Notes under the pieces: generated by a model
The model's database searches: none
Seen by the model: the letters and a program-made list of their open reading frames with translations, nothing else
Told to the model about the DNA's origin: nothing
Part shown: piece by piece, positions 19,476 to 29,677 of the stretch
Layout of the letters: each line of letters opens with the position of its first letter
How positions within the stretch are numbered: the first letter of the stretch is position 1
Assembly (NCBI RefSeq): GCF_006716235.1
Contig: NZ_VFOR01000001.1
Location: 1 to 64,000, forward strand
Reading direction: 5' to 3'
Length of the DNA: 64,000 nt
Source of the DNA: Propioniferax innocua
GTDB taxonomy: Bacteria; Actinomycetota; Actinomycetes; Propionibacteriales; Propionibacteriaceae
Made by a program: the position numbers and the translations under genes

Positions 19476-20178
19476 TGCGCAGAAGCGGGAACTGAACATC
19501 GACGTGGTGTCGATCTTCCCCGACTACATGGCGCCACTGACGTTGTCGCTCGTGGGCAAGGCCATCGAGTCGGGCATCATCGGCGTCGGGGTGCACGATC
19601 TGCGTGACTGGACCCATGACCGGCACCGCACCGTGGACGACACCCCGTACGGCGGTGGTGCAGGCATGGTGATGAAGCCCGAGCCCTGGGGTGAGGCGCT
19701 CGATGAGATCGCGTCCGCCCGGACGACGCTGGTGATCCCCACACCGTCCGGGATTCCCTTCACCCAGTCCATCGCACACGAACTCGGGTCGGCAGAACAT
19801 CTGGTGTTCGCCTGCGGACGCTACGAAGGCATCGACGCCCGTGTTGCAGCCGAAGCGTCGACACGCATGACGGTGCGTGAACTGAGCATCGGCGATTTCG
19901 TCCTCAACGGTGGCGAGGTGGCGGCCCTGGTGATGATCGAAGCGATCGTGCGACTGCTCCCGGGCGTCATCGGCAATCCGGAGTCACTCGAGGAGGAGTC
20001 CTACGCGGCCGGTACCGATGGACTCCTGGAGTATCCCGTGTACACCAAGCCGCCGAGCTGGCGTGGGCACGAGGTGCCCGAGGTCCTGTTCTCCGGACAC
20101 CACGCGAAGATCGCGCAGTGGCGTCGCGAACGGTCCCTCGAGGTGACGCGCGAAAGGCGTCCCGACCTGCTGAAGTGA
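19468..20178 (+). CDS. trmD: tRNA (guanine-N1-)-methyltransferase
   Basis: 236 aa. TrmD makes m1G37 in tRNAs to prevent frameshifting, using a SPOUT trefoil knot. Conserved blocks are [40 protein letters not shown] and [20 protein letters not shown]. The ATG overlaps the end of rimM by 8 bases, so the two are coupled. Last gene of the operon. Confidence 0.96.
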   Translation: MSDAQKRELNIDVVSIFPDYMAPLTLSLVGKAIESGIIGVGVHDLRDWTHDRHRTVDDTPYGGGAGMVMKPEPWGEALDEIASARTTLVIPTPSGIPFTQSIAHELGSAEHLVFACGRYEGIDARVAAEASTRMTVRELSIGDFVLNGGEVAALVMIEAIVRLLPGVIGNPESLEEESYAAGTDGLLEYPVYTKPPSWRGHEVPEVLFSGHHAKIAQWRRERSLEVTRERRPDLLK

Positions 20179-20332
20179 CGCCTCATCCGGCTGACTGGAC
20201 CAGGCGCCGGAACGAGCGATCAGGCCGAAAAGGCATGAAAGTCGACTTCCGCCGGAAGAACTCGAGCAAGACTTGGGAATGACTCGTGGGCCACCTAGTG
20301 TGGCCCCCGTGATTCGGAATGACGGGGGAAAC

Positions 20333-21862
20333 GTGGGGGTCAAGTACGTCAAACGATTCATGGCTGCTGCAGCGGCTGTTGCCATGGTGGGGGTGTCGGC
20401 GTGTGGCGCGCCACCGACGAGCCAGTCCGACGAGCAGAAGAACACCGCCCCCAGCTCCCCGCCGCCCCCGCCGCCGGTGGAGATCGCGTCCGTGGACCAC
20501 GGCAATGTGGAGGGGCTGACCGAGGCCAGTTTCGATGCTCACGGTGTCACCACCACCATTCCCGTGACCGCTTCGTCTCGGCTTCTCACCGCCGCCACGA
20601 TGGTGGTCAAGGACAAGATGCTGCGAAACGCCGCTCATGTGGGCGCCGAATCAGATGATGTGAGCTGGCAGCTCGTCGCATCCTCTCCCGAGGTGGTCGG
20701 CGTGATGCTGACGCAGGAGCAGCAGGGCGGCGAGGCGGCCGGAACCTCCGCCGGTGCGGTGTGGCTCGATGCCGTGAACAACGAAGTGGTCGGTTCGGCC
20801 GCCTTGATCGACGAGACCCAGTGGAGTGCCTTCCTCGATCTTGTGCGGGAGGTTGCCGTGACCGAACAGGCCGACGCCGAGGCCATCATCCAGGCTCTTT
20901 CCACGCCTGCAGCGCCCTATGGGGACGGCCCTGCGATGGCGTTCGAATCCAGCGGCAACCTGGTGCTGCGGGTGGCCGGTGAGGAATTGGTCGATCTGCG
21001 TATCGAGGCCGAATCGGTCGATCCGATGCTCTCCGAGTTCGGACGCCGTGCTCAGCAGGCCGCCACTTCCCCCCAGGCTTTCACCGGTGCGCCCCCCGCG
21101 GCAGCAGGTGATGGTGCCGAGACGCCCACGCCGGCTCCCGATGAGACTCCCGAGGAGACCCCCGATGAGACTCCCGTGGCTCAGCGTCCATCGGTGCGGA
21201 TCGGGCCCGACTGTGAGAACAAGTCATGTGTCGCGTTGACCTATGACGATGGACCCGGTCCACGGACGCCCGAGATCCTCGAGCAGATCGCACAGCATGG
21301 GGGAGCGGCCACGTTCTTCCAGCTCGGGCAGGTGCTCGAACAGAACACCGACGTCGGGCAGCAGATCGTGGCCCAGGGGCAGGAGGTCGGTGGGCACTCG
21401 TGGTCGCACCCCGACCTCAGGGGACTGTCAGCCGAGGGAGTCACCGAGGAGATTCGGCGCACCAACGACCTGATGACCCAGACCTATGGGCAGGAACCAC
21501 TGATCATGCGTCCTCCCTATGGGGCCCACAATCAATCGGTTGACGAGATTGCGAACCAGCATGGGCTCGCCCTGATCCAGTGGAATGTCGACAGTCAGGA
21601 TTGGCAGACCCACAGTGCTGCTTCCACCACGGCTGCGGCGGTGGGGGCTGCGGAGAAGACCAGCGCCATCGTGCTGATGCACGACATCCACGATGCGACC
21701 ATCGAGGCGTCGGCCGAGATCTACCGGCAGCTCGCGGAGAATCCTGAAGTCGAGATGGTGACGGTCTCGGAGTTGGGGTTGGGGGCAGCCCCCATCCAGC
21801 AGGGTCACGCCTATTGCAGCTCTCCGGCCGAGCCCCAAGAAGGATTCGACTGCGCCGGGTGA
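20333..21862 (+). CDS. Lipoprotein polysaccharide deacetylase (NodB family)
   Basis: 509 aa from the GTG at 20333 (GGGGGA just upstream; upstream GTGs at 20300 and 20309 are possible). The signal peptide ends in VSA-C, a lipobox. A Pro-rich linker, a poorly conserved N-terminal domain (about 60-260) and a second Pro/Thr/Glu linker follow. The C-terminal NodB domain shows TYDDGP, GHSWSHP, RPPYG, WNVDSQDW and LMHDIH, so the metal and catalytic residues are present. It should act on extracellular glycans such as peptidoglycan. It stands alone upstream of sdhC. Confidence 0.88.
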   Translation: MGVKYVKRFMAAAAAVAMVGVSACGAPPTSQSDEQKNTAPSSPPPPPPVEIASVDHGNVEGLTEASFDAHGVTTTIPVTASSRLLTAATMVVKDKMLRNAAHVGAESDDVSWQLVASSPEVVGVMLTQEQQGGEAAGTSAGAVWLDAVNNEVVGSAALIDETQWSAFLDLVREVAVTEQADAEAIIQALSTPAAPYGDGPAMAFESSGNLVLRVAGEELVDLRIEAESVDPMLSEFGRRAQQAATSPQAFTGAPPAAAGDGAETPTPAPDETPEETPDETPVAQRPSVRIGPDCENKSCVALTYDDGPGPRTPEILEQIAQHGGAATFFQLGQVLEQNTDVGQQIVAQGQEVGGHSWSHPDLRGLSAEGVTEEIRRTNDLMTQTYGQEPLIMRPPYGAHNQSVDEIANQHGLALIQWNVDSQDWQTHSAASTTAAAVGAAEKTSAIVLMHDIHDATIEASAEIYRQLAENPEVEMVTVSELGLGAAPIQQGHAYCSSPAEPQEGFDCAG

Positions 21863-21970
21863 CGGGTTCGGGGCGGCAACTTCTCGAACCAGTGTCGAGC
21901 TGGTCTGTGAGATCGGTCACGTATGGCGTGGCTAAGGAGAGGCTGTGCTGCAGGCGACGGAGGCTGGTCG

Positions 21971-21976
21971 TAGAAT
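21971..21976 (+). promoter_or_regulatory. -10 element for a leaderless sdhCAB transcript
   Basis: TAGAAT ends 7 bases before the preferred sdhC GTG. There is no ribosome site for that GTG and no good -35 box. Confidence 0.55.
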
Positions 21977-21983
21977 CCCCCTT

Positions 21984-22721
21984 GTGGCTACGACTACTCA
22001 ACCTTCAACGCTGACAGCGCGGCAGAAGGCCCTGAAATCCACGGTGATCGCGAAGTTCGTGATGGCCGGTTCCGGGATTCTCATGGCGCTCTTCCTGCTC
22101 GTGCACATGTACGGAAACCTCAAGGTGTTCGCCGGGAAGACTGCTGATGGCCAGTGGGCCTTCGACGTCTACGCGCACCATCTGCGTGTCATGGGCGAAC
22201 CGATCCTCCCGCCGGAGGGCTTGCTGTGGATCACTCGTGTGGTGCTGCTGGTCGCTGTGATCGCGCACTTCGCCTCCGCCTTCAAGCTCTGGGCCCGCGC
22301 CAAGAAGGCCGTGGGCGGTAAGCGATACGCCTCCGGTGGTCGCGTCCAGCGCTCCTATGCCTCTTACACGATGCGTTGGGGCGGTGTGGTGATCCTGCTG
22401 TTCATCATCGCGCACATCCTGCAGTTCACCACCCACACCATCGACACGTGGGGCGGAGACGCCGCGGCATCGACGCCGTTCGAGCGCTTGGTCCTCAGCT
22501 TCCAGAACCCGCTGGTGCTCATCGCCTACGTGATCGCGATCATCGCGGTGGGACTCCATCTCACGCACGGCCTGTGGAGCGCGTTCGCCACGCTCGGTGC
22601 CAACACCGGGGCCAAGGCCCGCGCGAACCTCAACAAGCTGGCTGTCCTCATCGCCCTCGTCATCGTCGTCGGCTTCCTCGCCGGCCCGTTCGCCATCTTC
22701 TTCGGAGGGATCACGCTGTGA
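21984..22721 (+). CDS. sdhC: Succinate dehydrogenase cytochrome b subunit
   Basis: 245 aa. Single-subunit di-heme membrane anchor of a menaquinone-type succinate dehydrogenase/fumarate reductase. Five hydrophobic helices are visible with axial-ligand-type histidines ([36 protein letters not shown]). The start at 21984 gives [20 protein letters not shown], like other actinobacterial SdhC. The GTG at 21945 has an AAGGAGAGG ribosome site and is the alternative (+13 residues). GTGA overlap with sdhA. Confidence 0.93.
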   Translation: MATTTQPSTLTARQKALKSTVIAKFVMAGSGILMALFLLVHMYGNLKVFAGKTADGQWAFDVYAHHLRVMGEPILPPEGLLWITRVVLLVAVIAHFASAFKLWARAKKAVGGKRYASGGRVQRSYASYTMRWGGVVILLFIIAHILQFTTHTIDTWGGDAAASTPFERLVLSFQNPLVLIAYVIAIIAVGLHLTHGLWSAFATLGANTGAKARANLNKLAVLIALVIVVGFLAGPFAIFFGGITL

Positions 22722-24699
22722 GCCAGACCTTCTCGCTCGACGCCGACTCGCTGTACACCGAGGGTGAGCCCATCAAGGACACCAAGGCTCCTGAGGGCCC
22801 CATCGCTGACCGCTGGGACAAGCGTCGCTTCAACGCCAAGCTCGTCAACCCCGCCAATCGCCGCAAGATCTCGGTGATCGTCGTCGGCACCGGCCTGGCC
22901 GGTGGTGCGGCCGCTGCGACTCTCGGCGAAGCCGGTTACCAGGTCTCGGCGTTCTGCTACCAGGACAGCCCGCGTCGTGCCCACTCGATCGCTGCGCAGG
23001 GTGGCATCAACGCTGCCAAGAACTACCGCAACGACGGCGACTCGATCTATCGCCTTTTCTACGACACCGTGAAGGGCGGCGACTACCGTTCGCGCGAATC
23101 GAACGTGTACCGCCTCGCGCAGGTGTCGGCGAACATCATCGACCAGTGCGTCGCGCAGGGCGTCCCCTTCGCCCGTGAGTACGGCGGTCTGCTCGACAAC
23201 CGTTCGTTCGGTGGCGTGCAGGTGTCGCGTACGTTCTACGCCCGCGGCCAGACCGGGCAGCAGCTGCTGATCGGTGCCTACCAGGCACTCGAGCGTCAGA
23301 TCGCGGCCAAGACGGTCACCATGCACACGCGTCACGAGATGCTCGAACTGATCGTCGAGGGTGGCCGCGCTCGCGGCATCGTCACCCGTGACATGGTCTC
23401 CGGCAAGATCGAAGCGCACACCGCCGATGCCGTGGTGCTCGCCACCGGTGGTTACGGCAACGTGTTCTTCCTCTCGACCAACGCCATGGGATGCAACGTG
23501 ACCGCGGCGTGGCGTGCTCACCGCAAGGGTGCGCTGTTCGCGAACCCCTGCTACACGCAGATCCACCCCACGTGCATTCCGCAGTCGGGCGATACGCAGT
23601 CGAAGCTGACCCTCATGTCGGAGTCGCTGCGTAACGATGGCCGCATCTGGGTGCCCAAGAAGGGCGAGGACTGTGAAAAGGACCCTCGTGACATTCCTGA
23701 GGAGGAGCGCGACTACTACCTGGAGCGCATCTACCCGGCGTTCGGCAACCTCGTGCCGCGTGACATCGCCTCGCGTCAGGCGAAGAACATGTGTGACGAG
23801 GGCCGCGGCGTCGGCCCGGAGGTTCCGGGGCAGGGGCGCCGAGGCGTCTACCTCGACTTCGCCGACGCCATCAAGCGCCTCGGACGCGATGCTGTCGAGG
23901 CCAAGTACGGCAACCTGTTCGACATGTACCAGCAGATCACCGGTGACAACCCGTACGAGGTGCCGATGCGCATCTACCCGGCGGTGCACTACACCATGGG
24001 TGGTCTGTGGGTGGATTACGACCTGCAGTCGACCATCCCCGGGCTGTTCGTGACCGGCGAGGCGAACTTCTCCGATCACGGCGCGAACCGGCTGGGCGCT
24101 TCGGCGCTCATGCAGGGCCTGGCCGATGGCTACTTCGTGCTGCCGAACACGATCAATGACTACCTGGCCGACGCCACCGCGCATGGCCGGATCGATCTGG
24201 ATCACCCGGCGGTCACCGAGGCGGTCGACGCGGTGCGTACCCGCACAGAGAAGCTCCTGTCCGTCCAGGGCGACCGCAGTGTCGACAGCTACCACAAGGA
24301 GCTCGGCGGCATCATGTGGGAGTACTGCGGCATGGAGCGCACCGAGGAGGGCCTGCGCAAGGCCATCGGTATGATCCGTGAACTGCGTGAGGAGTTCTGG
24401 AAGAACGTTCGCGTCACCGGTGAGGCCGAGGAGCTCAACCAGGAGCTCGAGAAGGCCGGTCGTGTGGCCGACTTCTTCGAGCTCGGTGAGCTCATGTGCA
24501 TCGACGCCCTGGTGCGTCGCGAATCCTGTGGCGGTCACTTCCGCGCGGAATCCCAGACCGAGGAGGGCGAGGCGCTGCGTCACGACGACGAATTCGCCTT
24601 CGTCTCGGCATGGGAGTTCACCGGCGTCGGTGAGGCCCCGGTTCTGCACAAGGAACCCTTGGAGTACGAATTCGTCGAGATGAAGCAGAGGTCCTACAA

Positions 24700-24703
<4 letters not shown>
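22718..24703 (+). CDS. sdhA: Succinate dehydrogenase flavoprotein subunit
   Basis: 661 aa, the non-E. coli-type flavoprotein. It oxidises succinate to fumarate with covalent FAD. The Rossmann motif VGTGLAGG is at about 56-63, the flavinylation site is H89 in [11 protein letters not shown], and the substrate/capping residues lie in HPTCIP and [19 protein letters not shown]. The GTG overlaps the sdhC stop by 4 bases and the stop overlaps sdhB by 4 bases, so CAB is one coupled operon. In propionic bacteria the same complex also works as fumarate reductase. Confidence 0.96.
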
Positions 24704-25455
<752 letters not shown>

Positions 25456-25492
25456 TCGACGCCGTTCGGCGCTGAACGAATCACGTACCGAG

Positions 25493-25530
25493 CGAGGCCA
25501 CGGGGATCTTCCCCGTGGCCTCGTTCGTTT
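25493..25530 (+). terminator. Strong intrinsic terminator of sdhCAB
   Basis: A perfect 14-bp stem (25493-25506 with 25510-25523, core GGCCACGGGG) with a 3-base loop is followed by the T-rich TCGTTTCT. It lies 37 bases after the sdhB stop and may also serve the convergent lipoprotein gene. Confidence 0.9.
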
Positions 25531-25565
25531 CTGCGCACCCGTACATGGACGGGGCAGTGGTGGTT

Positions 25566-26306
25566 TCAGGAGGTCAACGCTTCGGTCACCTGGGGGATCA
25601 GAGCCAGCGCGGGGTGTGCATCCTCGGCGCCGGGCTCTGTCGACCATGTCTCCGGGGCGCTGTCGATCATGACCAGAGCCATACGGTCTTCTTGGAGGAC
25701 GATGAGCTGGGATTCCGCATGAGGCCCGGCCTCGGCGGTCCAGTTCCACTGATCGAGGGTGTTCTGCCCGTTCTCGCCCGGGATCTCGTGGTCGGTGACG
25801 GCATGCTCCACTGGCGGTTGGGCGCCATTGTTGGTGAGGATCTCCTCGCAGGTGTCCAGCCAGCGTCGGACTTCGGTGCGCGCACCCTCGGCGGTCTTGG
25901 CATCGGGGAAGCTCATCACCACGACGTGGGCACTGGGATCGCCCTCGGGGTCGCCATAGGCCTTCGCGTGGGTCGCATCGGGTCCGAGCGACGCGAGTGT
26001 GAACTGTTGGCAGTCGGAGAACTGCTCATCTGTGGGGAGGGTCTCGGCGGCCGGTTCCAGAGGGGTTCCCGCCCAGTCGAGTGCCTCGTTCGGGAGATTG
26101 GCTTCGGTGACCGAACCCTGTGGGGCCGGCGTGGAGGGATCTGGTTCCGGACGTCCGGACTGTGGCGTCAGATCTTCGGGTGCGGCTGGGGACTGCGCCG
26201 GATCGGAATCTTCTGGCGCAGGTGTTGACGAACAACCCGATGCGAAGGTCAGCACCGCGCAGACCGCAGCGGCCCAGGCCAAGGGGCGTCGGGACATCGA
26301 TGGCAT
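25566..26306 (-). CDS. Secreted lipoprotein of unknown function
   Basis: 246 aa. The ATG at 26306 is chosen because AAGGAG lies 5 bases upstream. The signal peptide runs RRPLAWAAAVCAVLTFASGC with an ASG-C lipobox. An acidic Pro-rich linker follows, then a compact domain with TDEQFSDCQQF, DAKTAEGARTEVRRWLDTC and a conserved-looking WNWTAEAGPH segment. Two cysteines may pair in the mature domain. The function is unknown. It is transcribed away from rplS. Confidence 0.7.
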   Translation of the reverse strand: MPSMSRRPLAWAAAVCAVLTFASGCSSTPAPEDSDPAQSPAAPEDLTPQSGRPEPDPSTPAPQGSVTEANLPNEALDWAGTPLEPAAETLPTDEQFSDCQQFTLASLGPDATHAKAYGDPEGDPSAHVVVMSFPDAKTAEGARTEVRRWLDTCEEILTNNGAQPPVEHAVTDHEIPGENGQNTLDQWNWTAEAGPHAESQLIVLQEDRMALVMIDSAPETWSTEPGAEDAHPALALIPQVTEALTS

Positions 26307-26471
26307 CAGCTCTCCTTGATTCGCTGTGGCGGGGATTTCCATCCCGCGGTGTTGTTATGGCATGATAGTGCGCTGTTGTGAACGCCGGCTCCTGCCATGG
26401 GGGGATCGTCCGGTGAGCAACTCATCCAGACCTGACGAGCGGGTGACCTGTGGCACCGGCAAGGAAACACC

Positions 26472-26819
26472 ATGAGCATCATCGATAGCATCGACAAGGC
26501 CTCCCTGCGAGACGACATCCCCGATTTCCGCCCCGGAGACACGGTGAAGGTTCACGTCCGCGTGGTCGAGGGCAGCCGTTCTCGTGTCCAGGTGTTCTCC
26601 GGCGTGGTTCTGGCCCGCAGCGGCGAGGGCATCCGTGAAAGCTTCCTCGTGCGCAAGGTCAGCTTCGGCGTCGGCGTCGAGCGTACCTTCCCCGTGCACA
26701 GCCCGATCATCGACAAGATCGAGGTCGATCGTCGTGGCGACGTGCGTCGCGCGAAGCTCTACTACCTCCGTGGCCTGCACGGCAAGGCGGCCAAGATCAA
26801 GGAGAAGCGCGAGAACTGA
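26472..26819 (+). CDS. rplS: 50S ribosomal protein L19
   Basis: 115 aa. bL19 sits at the 30S/50S interface. Typical segments are [52 protein letters not shown] and [15 protein letters not shown]. The ATG has an AAGGAAA ribosome site. The gene stands alone, closed by its own hairpin terminator, about 10 kb after the trmD operon it often joins. Confidence 0.97.
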   Translation: MSIIDSIDKASLRDDIPDFRPGDTVKVHVRVVEGSRSRVQVFSGVVLARSGEGIRESFLVRKVSFGVGVERTFPVHSPIIDKIEVDRRGDVRRAKLYYLRGLHGKAAKIKEKREN

Positions 26820-26837
26820 TCGCGTCTTCTGATGCAG

Positions 26838-26875
26838 CGCCCCGGAGCACCCATTACGGTGGTCCGGGGCGTTTG
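26838..26875 (+). terminator. Intrinsic terminator after rplS
   Basis: A stem of CGCCCCGGA (26838-26846) with TCCGGGGCG (26863-26871), plus an inner CACC/GGTG pairing, is followed by TTTG. It lies 18 bases after the rplS stop. Confidence 0.8.
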
Positions 26876-26931
26876 TGCTGTCAGGAGATGATGGCCGTTG
26901 TGAGACATGATCGGCAGGGGAGGAGACGCAC

Positions 26932-28239
26932 ATGCGGCGTGCGCGTTTCAGGTCTCCCGACGTGACTCAACCTCGGCAGGCGGAGAAGCCTGCTCGTCAG
27001 ATGGAATGGCCGGTGGAGTCGGGACCGGATGACACCCAGCCACGCCGTTCGCCGGTACAGCAGCGTGACGACGACAGGGATCTGACGGCTGTTCGCGCTG
27101 ACATCGGCGTCTATGATCCGACGATCCCGCGGGCCATGGCGAACCCCGACAGCACCGATGACACCGTGGCTGCCCCGCTGCCCGGGGCGATGCAGGAGCC
27201 GGGCATCACCGAGGAGAAGCCGGTTCAGCAACATGTGTCGGAGCTTCCGGACTCCATGGAAGCCGCATCGAGTGCTCCCACTTGGTTCGTTCCCGAAGAC
27301 GATGCGTTACGCGGCGAGTCACGCCCGGTGGTCTCTCGACACCCGGCCTCCCGACCCCCGGTTGCGGCCCCGGTCGAGGAGGAACCTCTTCCGGAGCCCA
27401 GACGACGTTCGCGTCGACGCCGTGGCCCTTCGCGGAAACGTCGCTCCGCGAGATCCCCTGCCGCGAGATCCCTGACCGATCTGACCACCGGGCGTCACGA
27501 TCTCACCGCTTCTCTGGATGCAACGACGACGCGGAACCGCTCCACGTGGTTGCGTGACATCGCCGTCGTGGTGGTCGGGGCGATGTTCCTGACCACCCTT
27601 GTGCGGAGTTTCCTGCTGCAACCCTTCGCGGTGCCGTCCCCGTCGATGCAGGACACCTTGCAGATCTCGGACAAGATCGTGGTCTCCAAGGCGATGGGAT
27701 ACACACGTGGAGACGTCGTCGTGTTCCGCGACGAGCTGGGATGGCTCCCCGGTGAGGGTGAGAAACCCGGCCCGGTGATGGCGGTGCTGGAAGGAATCGG
27801 GGTCGTGCCGAACTCGGGTGAGCAACATCTGGTGAAACGGGTGATCGGTCTGCCCGGCGATGTCGTCTCGTGCTGTGCACCAGGTGGGCATCTCTCGATC
27901 AACGGGGCTCCGGTTGACGAGCGGGGGATCATCCATGACCCGGCCCCCGGGCGTCCTCCACGCGCCGCCTATGTGCCGTTCCGGGTGACCGTGCCCGAAG
28001 GGAAGGTCTTCGTCCTCGGCGACAACCGGGACGATTCGGCCGATTCCCGGTGCCACCTGTCGCCCAACCCCGATGCGGGATTCATCGACGAGGACGCCGT
28101 CCTCGGTCCGGTGAACATGATCGTCGCGCCGGTGAACCGCTGGGAGTATCTCAGCGCTCCCGACGTCTATGGCGCCGTGCCTGATGCGCCCGGCCCGGCA
28201 CCGGCTCAGCCTCGCGTCGAGACCGAGGGCGGCTGTTGA
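26932..28239 (+). CDS. lepB: Signal peptidase I with long N-terminal extension
   Basis: 435 aa, well above the usual 200-290. The catalytic part begins with a membrane helix at about 208-227, then S238 in PSPSMQDTL (nucleophile), K302 in HLVKRVIGLPGD (general base) and the GDNRDDSADSR box. Residues 1-205 are hydrophilic, Pro/Arg/Asp-rich and probably disordered, with a strongly basic stretch at 156-178 just before the membrane. The ATG has a GGGAGGAG ribosome site. TTGA overlap with rnhB. Confidence 0.92.
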   Translation: MRRARFRSPDVTQPRQAEKPARQMEWPVESGPDDTQPRRSPVQQRDDDRDLTAVRADIGVYDPTIPRAMANPDSTDDTVAAPLPGAMQEPGITEEKPVQQHVSELPDSMEAASSAPTWFVPEDDALRGESRPVVSRHPASRPPVAAPVEEEPLPEPRRRSRRRRGPSRKRRSARSPAARSLTDLTTGRHDLTASLDATTTRNRSTWLRDIAVVVVGAMFLTTLVRSFLLQPFAVPSPSMQDTLQISDKIVVSKAMGYTRGDVVVFRDELGWLPGEGEKPGPVMAVLEGIGVVPNSGEQHLVKRVIGLPGDVVSCCAPGGHLSINGAPVDERGIIHDPAPGRPPRAAYVPFRVTVPEGKVFVLGDNRDDSADSRCHLSPNPDAGFIDEDAVLGPVNMIVAPVNRWEYLSAPDVYGAVPDAPGPAPAQPRVETEGGC

Positions 28240-28910
28240 CCATCCGGGTGCGACGGGATTCGGGGCTCTACGGCTGGGAACGGGCGTTGGGGCGTGCCGG
28301 ACTGGCTCCGGTGGCGGGAGCGGATGAGGCCGGGCGGGGAGCCTGTGCCGGGCCCTTGGTGGCAGCGGCATGCATCCTCGGTGAGGGCCGCACGATCGAG
28401 GGCCTGCGGGATTCCAAACTGATGACGGCCAGAGCCAGGGACGCGTGTTATGACGCGATCATCGCATCGGCCAAGGCATATGCGGTCGTGGTGGTTCCCG
28501 CCGATGAGGTGGATGCCCAGGGCGTCCACCGCGCAAATCTGGCGGCTCTGCGACGTGCGGTGCTGCGTCTGGCGGTCACGCCACGCTACGTGCTGACCGA
28601 TGGCTTCCAGGTCGATGGAATGGGCGCCCCTTCGCTGGCGATCTGGAAGGGAGACCGTGTTGCTGGCTGTGTCGCCGCGGCTTCGGTGCTGGCGAAAGTG
28701 ACCAGGGACCGAATGATGATCGAGGCGGACGCACATTTTCCCGGGTACGGTTTCGCCGTGCACAAGGGTTACACGACGCGCGTCCATCAGGAGGCGCTGG
28801 AGCGGCTGGGACCGAGCCCGATCCACCGGATGAGCTACCGCAACGTCCGTGAGGCGGCCGATCTGGCACATGGAGCGGAGCGAAGGGCTAGAGTGATCGA
28901 CGATGAGTGA
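28236..28910 (+). CDS. rnhB: Ribonuclease HII
   Basis: 224 aa. Removes ribonucleotides from DNA and RNA primers. GADEAGRGACAGPLVAA carries the first catalytic Asp and Glu, LRDSK the conserved block, LTDGFQ a third acidic residue, and GDRVAGCVAAASVLAKVTRDRMM the motif that completes the site. The TTG start overlaps the lepB stop (TTGA), and the 3' end overlaps the DUF2469 gene by 8 bases. Confidence 0.94.
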   Translation: MTIRVRRDSGLYGWERALGRAGLAPVAGADEAGRGACAGPLVAAACILGEGRTIEGLRDSKLMTARARDACYDAIIASAKAYAVVVVPADEVDAQGVHRANLAALRRAVLRLAVTPRYVLTDGFQVDGMGAPSLAIWKGDRVAGCVAAASVLAKVTRDRMMIEADAHFPGYGFAVHKGYTTRVHQEALERLGPSPIHRMSYRNVREAADLAHGAERRARVIDDE

Positions 28911-29214
28911 AGAGGACCTGGAGCAGTTCGAGTCCGAGCTCGAGCTCGCGCTGTACAAGGAGTACCGAGCGGTCGTCGGCATCTTCAACTACGCGGTCGA
29001 GACCGAACGACGCTTCTACCTGTGCAATGCGGTCGACCTCAAGGTGCGCACCGAGGGCGGTGACGTGTACTACGAGGTCTCGATGGGTGACGCCTGGGTG
29101 TGGGACATGTACCGGGCCGAGCGCTTCATCAAGAGCGCCAAGGTGCTCACGTTCCGGGACGTGTCGATCGAGGAGATCGAGCAGAAGGATCTGAAGGTTC
29201 CCACCGCGGAGTGA
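28903..29214 (+). CDS. DUF2469 family protein
   Basis: 103 aa. A highly conserved actinobacterial protein of unknown function, recognisable by MSEEDLEQFESELELALYKEYRAVVGIFNYAVETERRFYL and the VWDMYRAERFIK segment. It is constantly found between rnhB and yraN, as here. Acidic N-terminus, no membrane segment. The ATG is 8 bases inside rnhB. Confidence 0.9.
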   Translation: MSEEDLEQFESELELALYKEYRAVVGIFNYAVETERRFYLCNAVDLKVRTEGGDVYYEVSMGDAWVWDMYRAERFIKSAKVLTFRDVSIEEIEQKDLKVPTAE

Positions 29215-29326
29215 GGCGTGGTGGCTCCATGAGGGAGTTGTCCACAGCTTTTGGCGTCTGAAGCTTCATCCACAGGCGCCCGTCCGAGCGGTTCGATTCG
29301 CTCGTGCCCCTTCCATGATGCGGGGC

Positions 29327-29677
29327 ATGAGCAGCAACCGCATGAAGTTGGGCGCCGTCGGTGAGGACATCGCGGCGGCGGAACTCGAAGCCGCCGGGAT
29401 GGAGATCCTCGACCGGAACTGGCGCTGTTGTGAGGGTGAGATCGACATCGTGGCGCGCGATGGCGATGTCGTCGTCATCTGTGAGGTCAAGACCCGGCGT
29501 GGACTCGGATTCGGAGCACCTCTGGAGTCGATCACTCACGAGAAGCTTGCGCGACTGCGACGGCTTGCGGTCATGTGGGCGCAGGAGCACCACTGCCGGT
29601 TGCCCCTGCGGATCGATGCGATCGGGATCCTCCTGCCCGGCCCGGTCATCACGCACGAGCGCGGAGTGGAACTGTGA
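29327..29677 (+). CDS. UPF0102 (YraN-like) nuclease-fold protein
   Basis: 116 aa from the ATG at 29327; the ATG at 29315 would add 4 residues. The family has a restriction-endonuclease-like fold: LGAVGEDIAAAELEAAG, then EGEIDIVARDGDVVVICEVKTRRG holds the E..D..ExK metal-site pattern. The cellular role is unclear, though its neighbours comM and dprA suggest DNA uptake or repair. GTGA overlap with comM. Confidence 0.9.
   Translation: MSSNRMKLGAVGEDIAAAELEAAGMEILDRNWRCCEGEIDIVARDGDVVVICEVKTRRGLGFGAPLESITHEKLARLRRLAVMWAQEHHCRLPLRIDAIGILLPGPVITHERGVEL

Noticed and set aside
22526-24649. A 707-codon open frame opposite sdhA
   Set aside because: Antisense to the conserved flavoprotein gene with no recognisable domain; a GC artefact.
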